Source: CADCVW01 sp035644935 (GTDB lineage: Bacteria > Pseudomonadota > Alphaproteobacteria > Sphingomonadales > Sphingomonadaceae). From it: a stretch of DNA of 6,288 bases. A program made the position numbers and the translations under genes. This document shows positions 1 through 4,884 of the stretch, piece by piece. Under the pieces are notes generated by a model that saw only the letters and a list, made by a program, of their open reading frames with translations, was not told where the DNA came from and made no database searches. Each line of letters begins with the position of its first letter. The first letter of the stretch is position 1. The DNA lies in assembly GCA_035644935.1 (NCBI GenBank), contig DASQNO010000021.1:1-6288 (forward strand). The letters are read 5' to 3'.

Positions 1-2
1 TC

Positions 3-5
3 CAT
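3..5 (-). other. possible start codon of the next minus-strand gene
   Basis: Reading the minus strand, the stop codon of the DUF1285 gene (positions 9 to 7) is followed after one base by ATG (5 to 3), and the window then ends. This close spacing suggests a co-transcribed downstream gene, but only one codon can be read and no clear ribosome binding site precedes it. In sphingomonads I recall DUF1285 genes often lying next to a NUDIX CoA pyrophosphatase gene. That is memory of gene order, not something visible here. Confidence 0.25.
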
Positions 6-6
6 G

Positions 7-573
7 TCAGGCGGCGTCGAGGGGGAAGAAGACGCCGTCGCTCCACAAGCCGGCGGGATCGGCGGCCTCGTCCAGCGCCCAGTCCGCGAGTTCGTAGAAG
101 ACGGGACGCGAGATCAGCGCTTCCAGTCCGCCGCGTACGCCGAGATAGGGATGCGGTCCGTTGCCGTGGTTGGTTAGCGCCAGGCGATTTTCGGGCCCGG
201 CGACCACCACCTCTCCGGTGTTGAGCCGGAACGCAAGCCGGCGCGTGGGGCCGCCGCCCTCGCTCTTAACCTCCATCGCCACGAAAGCCGCGTCGTCGAC
301 GTCGATGTCGAGCTTCTCGGCCGGGGTGACGAGCACGTGCCGCCCGTCCGGCTCGCGCCGCAATATGGTGGCGAACAGCCGCACCATTGCCGGCCGCGCA
401 ATGGCGGCGCCTTCGTGGAACCAGGTGCCGTCCGCGGCGATGCGCATCGCGCTGTGCCCGCAATGCGGCGGGTTCCAGTTGGCGACGGGCGGCAGCTTGC
501 GTTCTACGATCGCGGCCGCGATGTCGGCCAGCGACATGCGGCTGAGGTCGGCGGGCGGTTCGGGCGAGGGCAT
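7..573 (-). CDS. DUF1285 domain-containing protein
   Basis: The 188-residue product matches my recollection of the DUF1285 family: small soluble alpha/beta proteins of about 180-200 residues with known crystal structures but no assigned function. Visible family-like features are the segment around residues 31-42 (ANWNPPHCGHSA), a WFHEG stretch near residue 51, the acidic DIDVDD segment near 89, and an aromatic C-terminus (GLWSDGVFFPL). There is no signal peptide or membrane segment, so a cytoplasmic protein is expected. The chosen ATG gives the full family length. Its upstream sequence (GCGCCTCCC before ATG) lacks a good ribosome binding site, so Met13 or leaderless translation remain possible. 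The gene is divergent from the FolM-like dehydrogenase across an 81-base repeat-rich gap. The family call is fairly secure; the role is unknown. Confidence 0.87.
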   Translation of the reverse strand: MPSPEPPADLSRMSLADIAAAIVERKLPPVANWNPPHCGHSAMRIAADGTWFHEGAAIARPAMVRLFATILRREPDGRHVLVTPAEKLDIDVDDAAFVAMEVKSEGGGPTRRLAFRLNTGEVVVAGPENRLALTNHGNGPHPYLGVRGGLEALISRPVFYELADWALDEAADPAGLWSDGVFFPLDAA

Positions 574-579
574 GGGAGG

Positions 580-589
580 CGCTGTAGCG
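580..589. repeat. 10-base palindrome next to the DUF1285 start
   Basis: CGCT and AGCG flank a two-base centre (CGCTGTAGCG), six bases upstream of the minus-strand ATG. It is short enough to be chance in such GC-rich DNA. Its place in a divergent promoter gap is the only reason to list it as a possible protein-binding half-site. Confidence 0.2.
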
Positions 590-590
590 T

Positions 591-606
591 GGCGGGGCGG
601 GCAGCG
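591..606. repeat. 16-base direct repeat, copy 1
   Basis: GGCGGGGCGGGCAGCG occurs here and again, identical, at 623-638, exactly 32 bases downstream. The two copies bracket the palindrome at 605-622, which overlaps the end of this copy by two bases. The arrangement fills most of the gap between the divergent DUF1285 and FolM-like genes. It could be a duplicated operator, a local duplication, or low-complexity GC sequence. Confidence 0.8.
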
Positions 607-622
607 GCAACGGGCGTTGCCG
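605..622. repeat. near-perfect palindrome in the divergent intergenic gap
   Basis: CGGCAACGGGCGTTGCCG has two 8-base arms that are exact reverse complements around a two-base centre. A two-base centre cannot make a good RNA loop without opening inner pairs. A dimeric regulator's DNA site is therefore at least as plausible as a hairpin. It lies 32 bases upstream of the plus-strand FolM-like start and 31 bases upstream of the minus-strand DUF1285 start, so a bound protein could affect both. No regulator is encoded in the window to pair with it. Confidence 0.6.
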
Positions 623-633
623 GGCGGGGCGGG
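612..633 (+). other. G-quadruplex-compatible motif in the folM leader
   Basis: Four runs of at least three G can be read on the plus strand: 612-614, 622-624, 626-629 and 631-633. The loops between them are of seven, one and one or two bases, which satisfies the usual G3+N1-7 pattern. It ends 21 bases before the dehydrogenase start codon, so it could form in the non-template DNA or, if the gene is transcribed from upstream of it, in the mRNA leader. High GC makes such motifs common, and it competes with the palindrome for the same bases. Confidence 0.4.
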
Positions 634-638
634 CAGCG
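623..638. repeat. 16-base direct repeat, copy 2
   Basis: This is the second identical copy of GGCGGGGCGGGCAGCG, immediately after the palindrome and just upstream of the GAGG ribosome binding site (643-646) of the dehydrogenase gene. See copy 1 at 591-606. Confidence 0.8.
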
Positions 639-654
639 ACTAGAGGCGCTCCTC

Positions 655-1422
655 ATGGACTCGGAGTTCCCGCCCGCGCGCACCGCCATCGTGACCGGCG
701 CGGCCAAGCGCATCGGTGCCGCGGTCGCGGACGCGCTGCTGGCGGACGGCTGGCACGTGCTCGTGCATTGTCACACTTCGCGGGCCGAGGCGGAGTCGCG
801 GTTCGGCGCACATCCCGCAGTGCGCATCGTCACCGCCGATCTTGCCGATCCGCACGCTGCGGCGGCGATCATATTGGCGCTGAAGGGGCTGCCGCCGCCT
901 GCGCTGCTGGTGAACAACGCGTCGCGCTTCGCCTTCGACTCGGCGAACGGCTTCTCCGCCGACGATTTCGACACCCACCTGGCGATCAACCTGCGCGCGC
1001 CCGCTTTGCTTTCGCAGGCGTTCGCGGCCGCCGTGCCGGCCGGCGCGCGCGGCCTGATCGTCAATCTCCAAGACGCCAAGCTCGCCGCGCCCAATCCGGA
1101 CTTCTTCACCTACACCCTGTCCAAGATCGGGCTGGCGGGCCTCACCGAACTGACGGCGCGCGCGTTCGCCGGGCGGGGCATCCGCGTCAACGCGATCGCC
1201 CCATCGGTGACGCTGGTTTCCGGTCCGCAGAGCCGCGAGAATTTCGACGCGGTGCACCGGCTCAACGCGCTCGGGCGGGGCGTCACCGCCGAGCAGATCG
1301 TGGCGGCGCTGCGCTTCGTCATCGCCTCGCCGACAATGACGGGGCAGACGATTACGCTGGACGGCGGGCAGCGGTTTCTCGGGCTGCCGCGCGACGTTCA
1401 GTTCCTGGAGACGCCGCGATGA
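655..1422 (+). CDS. folM: SDR-family pteridine reductase-like protein (FolM type)
   Basis: A 255-residue short-chain dehydrogenase predicted to reduce a pterin or folate with NADPH in the cytoplasm. The Rossmann nucleotide motif is T14-G15-A-A-K-R-I-G21, the TGxxxRxG form of pteridine reductases rather than the usual TGxxxGIG. HCHTSRAEA (38-46) resembles the NADPH-binding HYHRS segment of Leishmania PTR1. NNAS is at 87-90. The active site reads NLQD (Asp140), then Y153-T-L-S-K157. An aspartate replaces the usual catalytic serine, as in PTR1 (Asp181) and FolM. A C-terminal MTGQTITLDGG (228-238) is typical of SDRs. The ATG at 655 is chosen because GAGG lies 8 bases upstream and the Rossmann strand follows directly; the frame is open further upstream but without family sequence. 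The stop overlaps the following folB-type start (ATGA), which strengthens a pterin role. Plausible activities are dihydromonapterin or dihydrofolate reduction. The exact substrate is not settled by sequence. Confidence 0.82.
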   Translation: MDSEFPPARTAIVTGAAKRIGAAVADALLADGWHVLVHCHTSRAEAESRFGAHPAVRIVTADLADPHAAAAIILALKGLPPPALLVNNASRFAFDSANGFSADDFDTHLAINLRAPALLSQAFAAAVPAGARGLIVNLQDAKLAAPNPDFFTYTLSKIGLAGLTELTARAFAGRGIRVNAIAPSVTLVSGPQSRENFDAVHRLNALGRGVTAEQIVAALRFVIASPTMTGQTITLDGGQRFLGLPRDVQFLETPR

Positions 1423-1826
1423 ATGTTTCCGACTGGCCCAGTTCTGACGCTGCCGCGCCGGATGGCTTGAAGCCCGCAACGCACAAGATCGTCATAGATG
1501 GCTATGCGTTGGACGTCGACATCGGCTTTCACGAATTTGAGATCGGGCGTCCGCAGCGGTTGCTGGTGACGGTGGAGGTCTGGGTCGCACCCTCCGCGTT
1601 TCCGACGGACGACGACGCGGCCTCCGCGTGGAACTACGACCTGCTCCACCGCGCGATCGCACGACTTGTAGCCGGCCGGCGTTTCAACCTGCAGGAGACG
1701 GTGGCGCGCGAAATCTACGACCTCGTGGCCGCGCGCCCGGCCGTGACCGCGCTTCGCGTGTCGACTCGCAAGCCGGACATCTATGCGGACTGTGTCGGCG
1801 TCGGCGTCGAACTCGCATCATTTTGA
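1419..1826 (+). CDS. folB: dihydroneopterin aldolase family protein (FolB/FolX type)
   Basis: The 135-residue product fits the FolB family, which cleaves dihydroneopterin to 6-hydroxymethyl-dihydropterin and glycolaldehyde in folate synthesis. Some members (FolX) only epimerise the triphosphate. The core is residues 22-133. GFHEFE (36-41) supplies the conserved Glu41, NYDLL carries Tyr73, and TRKPDIYAD carries Lys118, matching the known catalytic Glu/Tyr/Lys set. The LQETVAREI segment (91-99) matches the family helix with its conserved glutamate. The first 20 or so residues are a Pro/Ala/Asp-rich extension beyond the usual roughly 120-residue length. The ATG lies within the ATGA overlap with the dehydrogenase stop, which supports this start and translational coupling. 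Whether it is the main folate enzyme or a FolX-like partner of the adjacent FolM-like reductase cannot be decided here. No terminator follows clearly. Confidence 0.85.
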   Translation: MNVSDWPSSDAAAPDGLKPATHKIVIDGYALDVDIGFHEFEIGRPQRLLVTVEVWVAPSAFPTDDDAASAWNYDLLHRAIARLVAGRRFNLQETVAREIYDLVAARPAVTALRVSTRKPDIYADCVGVGVELASF

Positions 1827-2003
1827 ACCGCCGGCCTCTGGATCAGCAGCATTGCGCCCGCCAAGACGTAGCGATAGGGTCGCAAGGCGGAATCGTGAGT
1901 TGTTGATGCTTCGTGCAACGCACATCGTGCCTTTTGCGTTGTTGATTTTGGTTAAGCGCTAGGCGAATACGCCAGAGCCGGGTTTCAGGAGTGATGCGGG
2001 TTA
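1827..2003 (+). promoter_or_regulatory. tonB upstream region, probable promoter
   Basis: These 177 bases separate folB from tonB and are visibly more AT-rich around 1895-1960, as expected for a promoter. No strong sigma-70 match stands out. TTGATT at 1942-1947 with GAATAC at 1965-1970 has a 17-base spacing but a poor -10, so I do not claim it. AGGAG at 1987-1991 is the probable tonB ribosome binding site, 12 bases before ATG 2004. A 19-base Fur-box-like palindrome was looked for and not seen. No coding sequence is supported. Confidence 0.45.
1916..1941. repeat. 7-12-7 inverted repeat upstream of tonB
   Basis: CAACGCA (1916-1922) and TGCGTTG (1935-1941) are exact reverse complements separated by 12 bases. 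The position upstream of the tonB operon fits an operator for a dimeric regulator, but arms of this length could be chance. Nested in it is GTGC-AAC-GCAC (1914-1923 region), so a small hairpin is also possible. Confidence 0.3.
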
Positions 2004-2720
2004 ATGGCCTACGCTGATCAAAAAATGAGTTCCAACCGGATCGTGGCGATGATTCTGGTCGCGCTGATCCATGTCCTCGTCGGTTATGCGTTCATCTCCG
2101 GATTGGCGTACCAGGCGATCAAGGAGGTGAACAAGGACCTGAACGTCTTCGACGTTACGGAAGAGCCGCCGCCGCCGCCTGAGGAGGACCCGCCGCCGCC
2201 GCCGCCCGAGCAGCCGCAGCAGCCGGCTGCCCCGCCGGTCGTGGTGCCGCCGACGCCGTTCCGGGTCCAGACGCCCAACGTCGTTCAGAGCACGCCGACG
2301 ATCCCGCCGTCCGCGCCCCTCGTCTACCAGCCGCTGCCGCCGTCGCCGACGCCCGCGCCGGTTCCGCCGCCTCCGCCGCCTCCGCCTCCGCCGCCTCCTC
2401 CACCGGCGGCGCCTGTTGTGTCGCAAGCTGCGAAGGCTCAGGGGAGCTTGCCCGGCCTGATCGACGGTGAATCCGATTATCCGGACGCGGCGCGTCGTAA
2501 CGAGGAGCAGGGCTCGGTTCGCGCCCGGCTCGATATCGGTGCCAACGGCCGGGTGACGAATTGCGTGGTGACCAAGTCCAGCGGGTCGTCGTCGCTCGAC
2601 AGCACGACCTGCCGCATCTTGCGGTCACGGGCAAAGTTCACCCCGGCGAGGGATCAGAACGGCAATCCCATTGCCGACTCTATGACTACGCCGCCGATCA
2701 CGTGGCGCTTGACTGAATAA
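2004..2720 (+). CDS. tonB: energy transducer TonB
   Basis: A 238-residue TonB protein. It passes proton-motive-force energy from the ExbB/ExbD motor across the periplasm to outer-membrane TonB-dependent receptors. Residues 12-34 form the single N-terminal membrane anchor, with a His23 inside it like the conserved transmembrane histidine of TonB. Residues 55-134 are the proline-rich spacer, with Glu-Pro blocks (PPPPP at 55-59, PPPPPP at 63-68) and a run of 14 prolines at 121-134. It lacks the Lys-Pro repeats of E. coli TonB. Residues 150-237 are the TonB C-terminal domain: SDYPDAARR carries the YP motif near the start of the domain, and ITWRLTE closes it. Cys187 and Cys203 could form a periplasmic disulfide. 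ATG 2004 follows AGGAG; Met8 is a less likely alternative. It is the first gene of the tonB-exbB-exbD1-exbD2 unit, 51 bases before exbB. Confidence 0.95.
   Translation: MAYADQKMSSNRIVAMILVALIHVLVGYAFISGLAYQAIKEVNKDLNVFDVTEEPPPPPEEDPPPPPPEQPQQPAAPPVVVPPTPFRVQTPNVVQSTPTIPPSAPLVYQPLPPSPTPAPVPPPPPPPPPPPPPPAAPVVSQAAKAQGSLPGLIDGESDYPDAARRNEEQGSVRARLDIGANGRVTNCVVTKSSGSSSLDSTTCRILRSRAKFTPARDQNGNPIADSMTTPPITWRLTE
2166..2207 (+). repeat. CCG-rich tracts encoding the first proline blocks of TonB
   Basis: Two runs of CCG-type codons (2166-2180 and 2190-2207) encode five and six prolines, interrupted by acidic codons. The repeat units are nearly pure CCG/GCC trinucleotides, which are potentially slippage-prone, but length changes in steps of three would only alter the spacer length. 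Confidence 0.7.
2364..2405 (+). repeat. (CCN)14 tract encoding a 14-proline run in TonB
   Basis: Fourteen consecutive proline codons, mixing CCG, CCT and one CCA. The mixed codons make it less prone to slippage than a pure repeat. Translation of such a run is expected to depend on elongation factor P. In the protein it forms the stiffest part of the periplasm-spanning segment, just before the C-terminal domain. Confidence 0.85.
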
Positions 2721-2771
2721 CCGACACCGCTTCATCAAACGTTCCAAGACTTATCCGAAGGGATCCGACAT

Positions 2772-3635
2772 ATGACTTTTCTAGCATTCGCGGCCGCCGC
2801 CACCGCCCCCGCAGCCGAAAACCCTTATGGCCTTCGAGCGGCGCTGGAGGAAGGCGGCCTCATCGCGCAGTCGGTTTTCGGTATCCTGGTGTTAATGTCG
2901 GTGGTGACCTTCTACATCATCATCACCAAGTTGTTCGAACAGCAGAAGATCATGAAGCAGGGTAAGGAGGTCCGGGCCCGCTTCTGGAATTCGCCAAACC
3001 TTCGCGAAGGTTCGAACAAGCTGGAAGCGAACTCGGCCTATCGCCAGATCGTCGACGACAGTCTGGTTGCGCAGGAGCAGCACACCAAACTGACCGACCC
3101 GGTTGAAGCGCACGACTGGATGCACGGTTCGCTCAACCGGAGCCAGCAGGCGATCGGCTCCAGGCTGGGTCTAGGTCTGGCTTTTCTCGCGTCCGTGGGT
3201 TCGACCGCGCCGTTCATTGGTCTGTTCGGCACAGTGGTCGGCATCTATCGCGCGCTTGTGAAGATCGGCGCATCGGGTCAGGCGTCGATCGACGTTGTCG
3301 CGGGGCCGGTGGGCGAGGCGCTCATCATGACAGCGCTCGGCTTGGTCGTGGCAGTGCCGGCCGTGCTCGGCTACAACTGGCTGCTTCGCCGCAACAAGGC
3401 GATCATGCATGATCTGTCTGGCTTCTCCAACGATGTGCTTGGCTACATGGTCTCGGGTGGCAGCCTGAAGCCGGTGACCGCGACGGCTGGCGGTGCATCG
3501 ACGACTTCGACCAAGACGACTGGCGCGGCCAAGTCGAGCGGAACGCAGGCCGGCCAGGAGCCGCTGCGCGCCGGCATGACCCCGACGGGCGCGCAGGCGA
3601 CCCCGGGCGTCGGCGGCACCAACACGCGCGTCTAA
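2772..3635 (+). CDS. exbB: ExbB proton channel subunit (MotA/TolQ/ExbB family)
   Basis: A 287-residue inner-membrane protein, the pentameric stator ring that couples proton flow to TonB movement. Membrane segments are visible at about 29-53, 133-162 and 178-204, with the large cytoplasmic loop between the first two, the TolQ/ExbB pattern. GSTAPFIGLFGTVVGI (143-158) and GEALIMTALGLVVAVPAV (181-198) are the signature helices. Thr145, Glu182 and Thr187 match the conserved polar residues lining the channel (E. coli Thr148, Glu176, Thr181). Residues 1-16 are Ala-rich and signal-like. From about 229 there is an extra tail of nearly 60 residues rich in Gly, Ala, Ser, Thr and Pro, absent from the 244-residue E. 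coli protein. AAGGGA (2758-2763) lies 8 bases before the ATG. TolQ is the main alternative, but tonB and the two exbD genes argue for ExbB. Confidence 0.95.
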   Translation: MTFLAFAAAATAPAAENPYGLRAALEEGGLIAQSVFGILVLMSVVTFYIIITKLFEQQKIMKQGKEVRARFWNSPNLREGSNKLEANSAYRQIVDDSLVAQEQHTKLTDPVEAHDWMHGSLNRSQQAIGSRLGLGLAFLASVGSTAPFIGLFGTVVGIYRALVKIGASGQASIDVVAGPVGEALIMTALGLVVAVPAVLGYNWLLRRNKAIMHDLSGFSNDVLGYMVSGGSLKPVTATAGGASTTSTKTTGAAKSSGTQAGQEPLRAGMTPTGAQATPGVGGTNTRV

Positions 3636-3638
3636 GCA

Positions 3639-3666
3639 AAGGGCGGGGGAGACCCCGCCCTTGTTT
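3639..3666 (+). terminator. terminator-like hairpin between exbB and exbD1
   Basis: GGGCGGGG (3641-3648) pairs perfectly with CCCCGCCC (3653-3660) across a GAGA loop, a GNRA-type tetraloop. Two more A-T pairs extend the base (3639-3640 with 3661-3662), and TTGTTT follows. It begins only a few bases after the exbB stop. The stem is as strong as a true intrinsic terminator, but its T tract is short and broken by G, so partial read-through is expected. It sits inside what looks like one operon, so it may act as an attenuator, or as a 3' stabiliser for exbB mRNA. Confidence 0.72.
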
Positions 3667-3709
3667 CCCTCGGATCATCTCTGCTGAGTCTACGGAAAGC
3701 CCGAATAAA

Positions 3710-4198
3710 ATGGCGATGAGCACCCCCTCCGAAGGCGATGACGACTCCCCGATGACGGACATCAACACCACGCCGCTCGTCGACGTGATGTTGGTGCTCC
3801 TGATCATCTTTCTGATCGCCATTCCCGTGGTTATCCAGACGGTTCCGGTGACGTTGCCAAAGGTCGTGTACAAGACCACCATAACTAAGCCAGAGAACGT
3901 CTCCCTCTCCATTCGCGGCGACGGCGCGGGCGGGTGCGAAGTCTATTGGATGCTGCAGCGCGTGAATTCGGAAGAGCTGTACAATAAGGCGGTGGCGAAA
4001 CTGGAGCTCGAAGTGAAGAGGCTCGGTGGTCCCGAGAATCTTACGGCCGAGAACATGCCCGAAGTGCACATCCGCGGCGACATTGACACGCCATACAAGT
4101 GCATCGGCGGCGCGGTGTACACGATGCAGTCGGCGGGGTTCGCCCGCGTCGGGTTCATTTCCGAACCGCCGGCCGGAACCGCGGTCACGCGCGCTTAA
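3710..4198 (+). CDS. exbD: ExbD-family biopolymer transport protein, first copy
   Basis: A 162-residue ExbD/TolR-family protein. It is a single-span inner-membrane subunit that sits inside the ExbB ring and carries the proton-binding aspartate. NTTPLVDVMLVLLIIF (19-34) holds the conserved Asp25, equivalent to E. coli ExbD Asp25, in the membrane helix (about 24-44). The rest is periplasmic. The charged N-terminus (EGDDDSPMTDIN) is cytoplasmic. The periplasmic part is longer than in the second copy, with an insert around 72-115, and has Cys76 and Cys131, which could pair. GGAAAG (3694-3699) supports ATG 3710; Met3 is an alternative. The gap from exbB is 74 bases and contains the hairpin described above. 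The gap to the second exbD is 25 bases. Confidence 0.93.
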   Translation: MAMSTPSEGDDDSPMTDINTTPLVDVMLVLLIIFLIAIPVVIQTVPVTLPKVVYKTTITKPENVSLSIRGDGAGGCEVYWMLQRVNSEELYNKAVAKLELEVKRLGGPENLTAENMPEVHIRGDIDTPYKCIGGAVYTMQSAGFARVGFISEPPAGTAVTRA

Positions 4199-4223
4199 TT
4201 CCTCTTAATCGGAGCGTACCCCC

Positions 4224-4655
4224 ATGAGCATGCAGATGTCTTCGGAGAATGCCGAAGGCGAACCGATGATGGAAATGAACACGACGCCGTTGATCGACGT
4301 TATGCTCGTGCTCCTCATCATGTTCATCATCACGATCCCGATCCAGACACACGCGGTGAAGCTCGATCTGCCGCAGCCCAATCCGAATCAGCCGGAGGTC
4401 GTCGTCGATCCGGTCAAGAACAAGATCGTCATCGATCCGGCGGGTTCTGTTTTCTGGAACGGCGCAGTGGTCGATCTGCCGACGTTGACCCAGTATCTGG
4501 ATCTGACGCAGCAGATGAACCCCACGCCGGAATTGCACCTTCAGCCCGACCCTAACGCCCGCTACGAAAGGGTTGACGAAGTGCTGGCCGTCACCAAGCG
4601 CGTCGGCGTCGACAAGATGGGATTTGTCGGCAACGAGCAGTATCGAAAGTTTTAA
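4224..4655 (+). CDS. exbD2: ExbD-family biopolymer transport protein, second copy
   Basis: A 143-residue ExbD paralogue of the preceding gene. Asp25 again lies in the signature NTTPLIDVMLVLLIMF (19-34), with one membrane helix at about 24-42 and a periplasmic domain with no cysteine. The domain contains the typical L-P step (LDLPQP, 48-53) and ends VGVDKMGFVGNEQYRKF. GGAG (4211-4214) is 9 bases before the ATG. In Xanthomonas campestris a tonB-exbB-exbD1-exbD2 cluster is known where the second exbD is dispensable for iron uptake but matters for interaction with plants. That comparison is from literature memory and does not prove the same split here. The ExbB5-ExbD2 motor has two ExbD positions, so heterodimers of the two copies are possible. 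It is the last gene before the terminator. Confidence 0.94.
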   Translation: MSMQMSSENAEGEPMMEMNTTPLIDVMLVLLIMFIITIPIQTHAVKLDLPQPNPNQPEVVVDPVKNKIVIDPAGSVFWNGAVVDLPTLTQYLDLTQQMNPTPELHLQPDPNARYERVDEVLAVTKRVGVDKMGFVGNEQYRKF

Positions 4656-4684
4656 AACGTTTCATGTTGACGCTGAAATTTTAG

Positions 4685-4714
4685 AAAAGGGCGGCCTTCG
4701 AGCCGCCCTTTTTT
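4685..4714 (+). terminator. rho-independent terminator of the tonB-exb operon
   Basis: GGGCGGC (4689-4695) pairs with GCCGCCC (4702-4708) over a CTTCGA loop that contains a UUCG-like turn. AAAA before the stem pairs with the first T residues, and six T residues follow (4709-4714). It starts about 30 bases after the exbD2 stop. Read on the minus strand it also has a stem followed by TTTTCT, so it can act in both directions and may stop transcripts coming from ynfA. Confidence 0.93.
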
Positions 4715-4884
4715 GTTGCCCTTGGCGAACCACTTAGCCTTTCTTCTGCGTGCATTTTCTCGGGTCGTGGACATACGCCACAGCTCAACCGACCAGGTAC
4801 AGCAGCAGTACCGTCTCTACTGACCGCGAGTGGCGCCTCTGCCCGCGGCGGATCCACCTAGCCGCTGGTGGCCGCAGCACAGTG
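4715..4884. other. intergenic gap between convergent exbD2 and ynfA, no gene seen
   Basis: No frame on either strand gives a recognisable protein with a ribosome binding site, and no tRNA or other RNA gene shape is evident. Three short inverted repeats are visible: GGTAC/GTACC with a 7-base loop (4796-4812), CCACC/GGTGG with an 8-base loop (4854-4871), and AGCAC/GTGCT with a one-base centre (4876-4886), which overlaps the ynfA stop. None has a T tract. They may be chance or part of the ynfA 3' end. Confidence 0.6.

Noticed and set aside
161..643. Plus-strand open frame of 160 codons opposite the DUF1285 gene
   Set aside because: It has no family resemblance, is Ser/Arg-rich and lies antisense to a recognised protein; it also overlaps the repeat unit in the divergent gap.
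640..1479. Minus-strand open frame of 279 codons opposite the FolM-like gene
   Set aside because: The translation is Arg/Gly-rich and low in hydrophobic residues. The opposite strand encodes a clear SDR with all motifs.
1827..2003. Fur box or CtrA site upstream of tonB
   Set aside because: I looked for an AT-rich GATAAT-type palindrome and for TTAA-N7-TTAA. There are single TTAA words (1952-1955, 2001-2004) but not at the required spacing, and no Fur-like repeat.
2364..2405. Trinucleotide tract as a phase-variation switch
   Set aside because: The repeat unit is three bases and the codons are mixed, so slippage would change proline number without shifting the frame.
2001..2426. Arginine-rich minus-strand frame opposite tonB
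   Set aside because: The runs of Arg are just the reverse complement of the proline codons of TonB.
4788..4830. Short minus-strand hydrophobic peptide ending VLLLYLVG
   Set aside because: It is part of a frame that overlaps ynfA out of phase, and I find no start codon with a ribosome binding site near it. The hydrophobic stretch is too short for a membrane protein.
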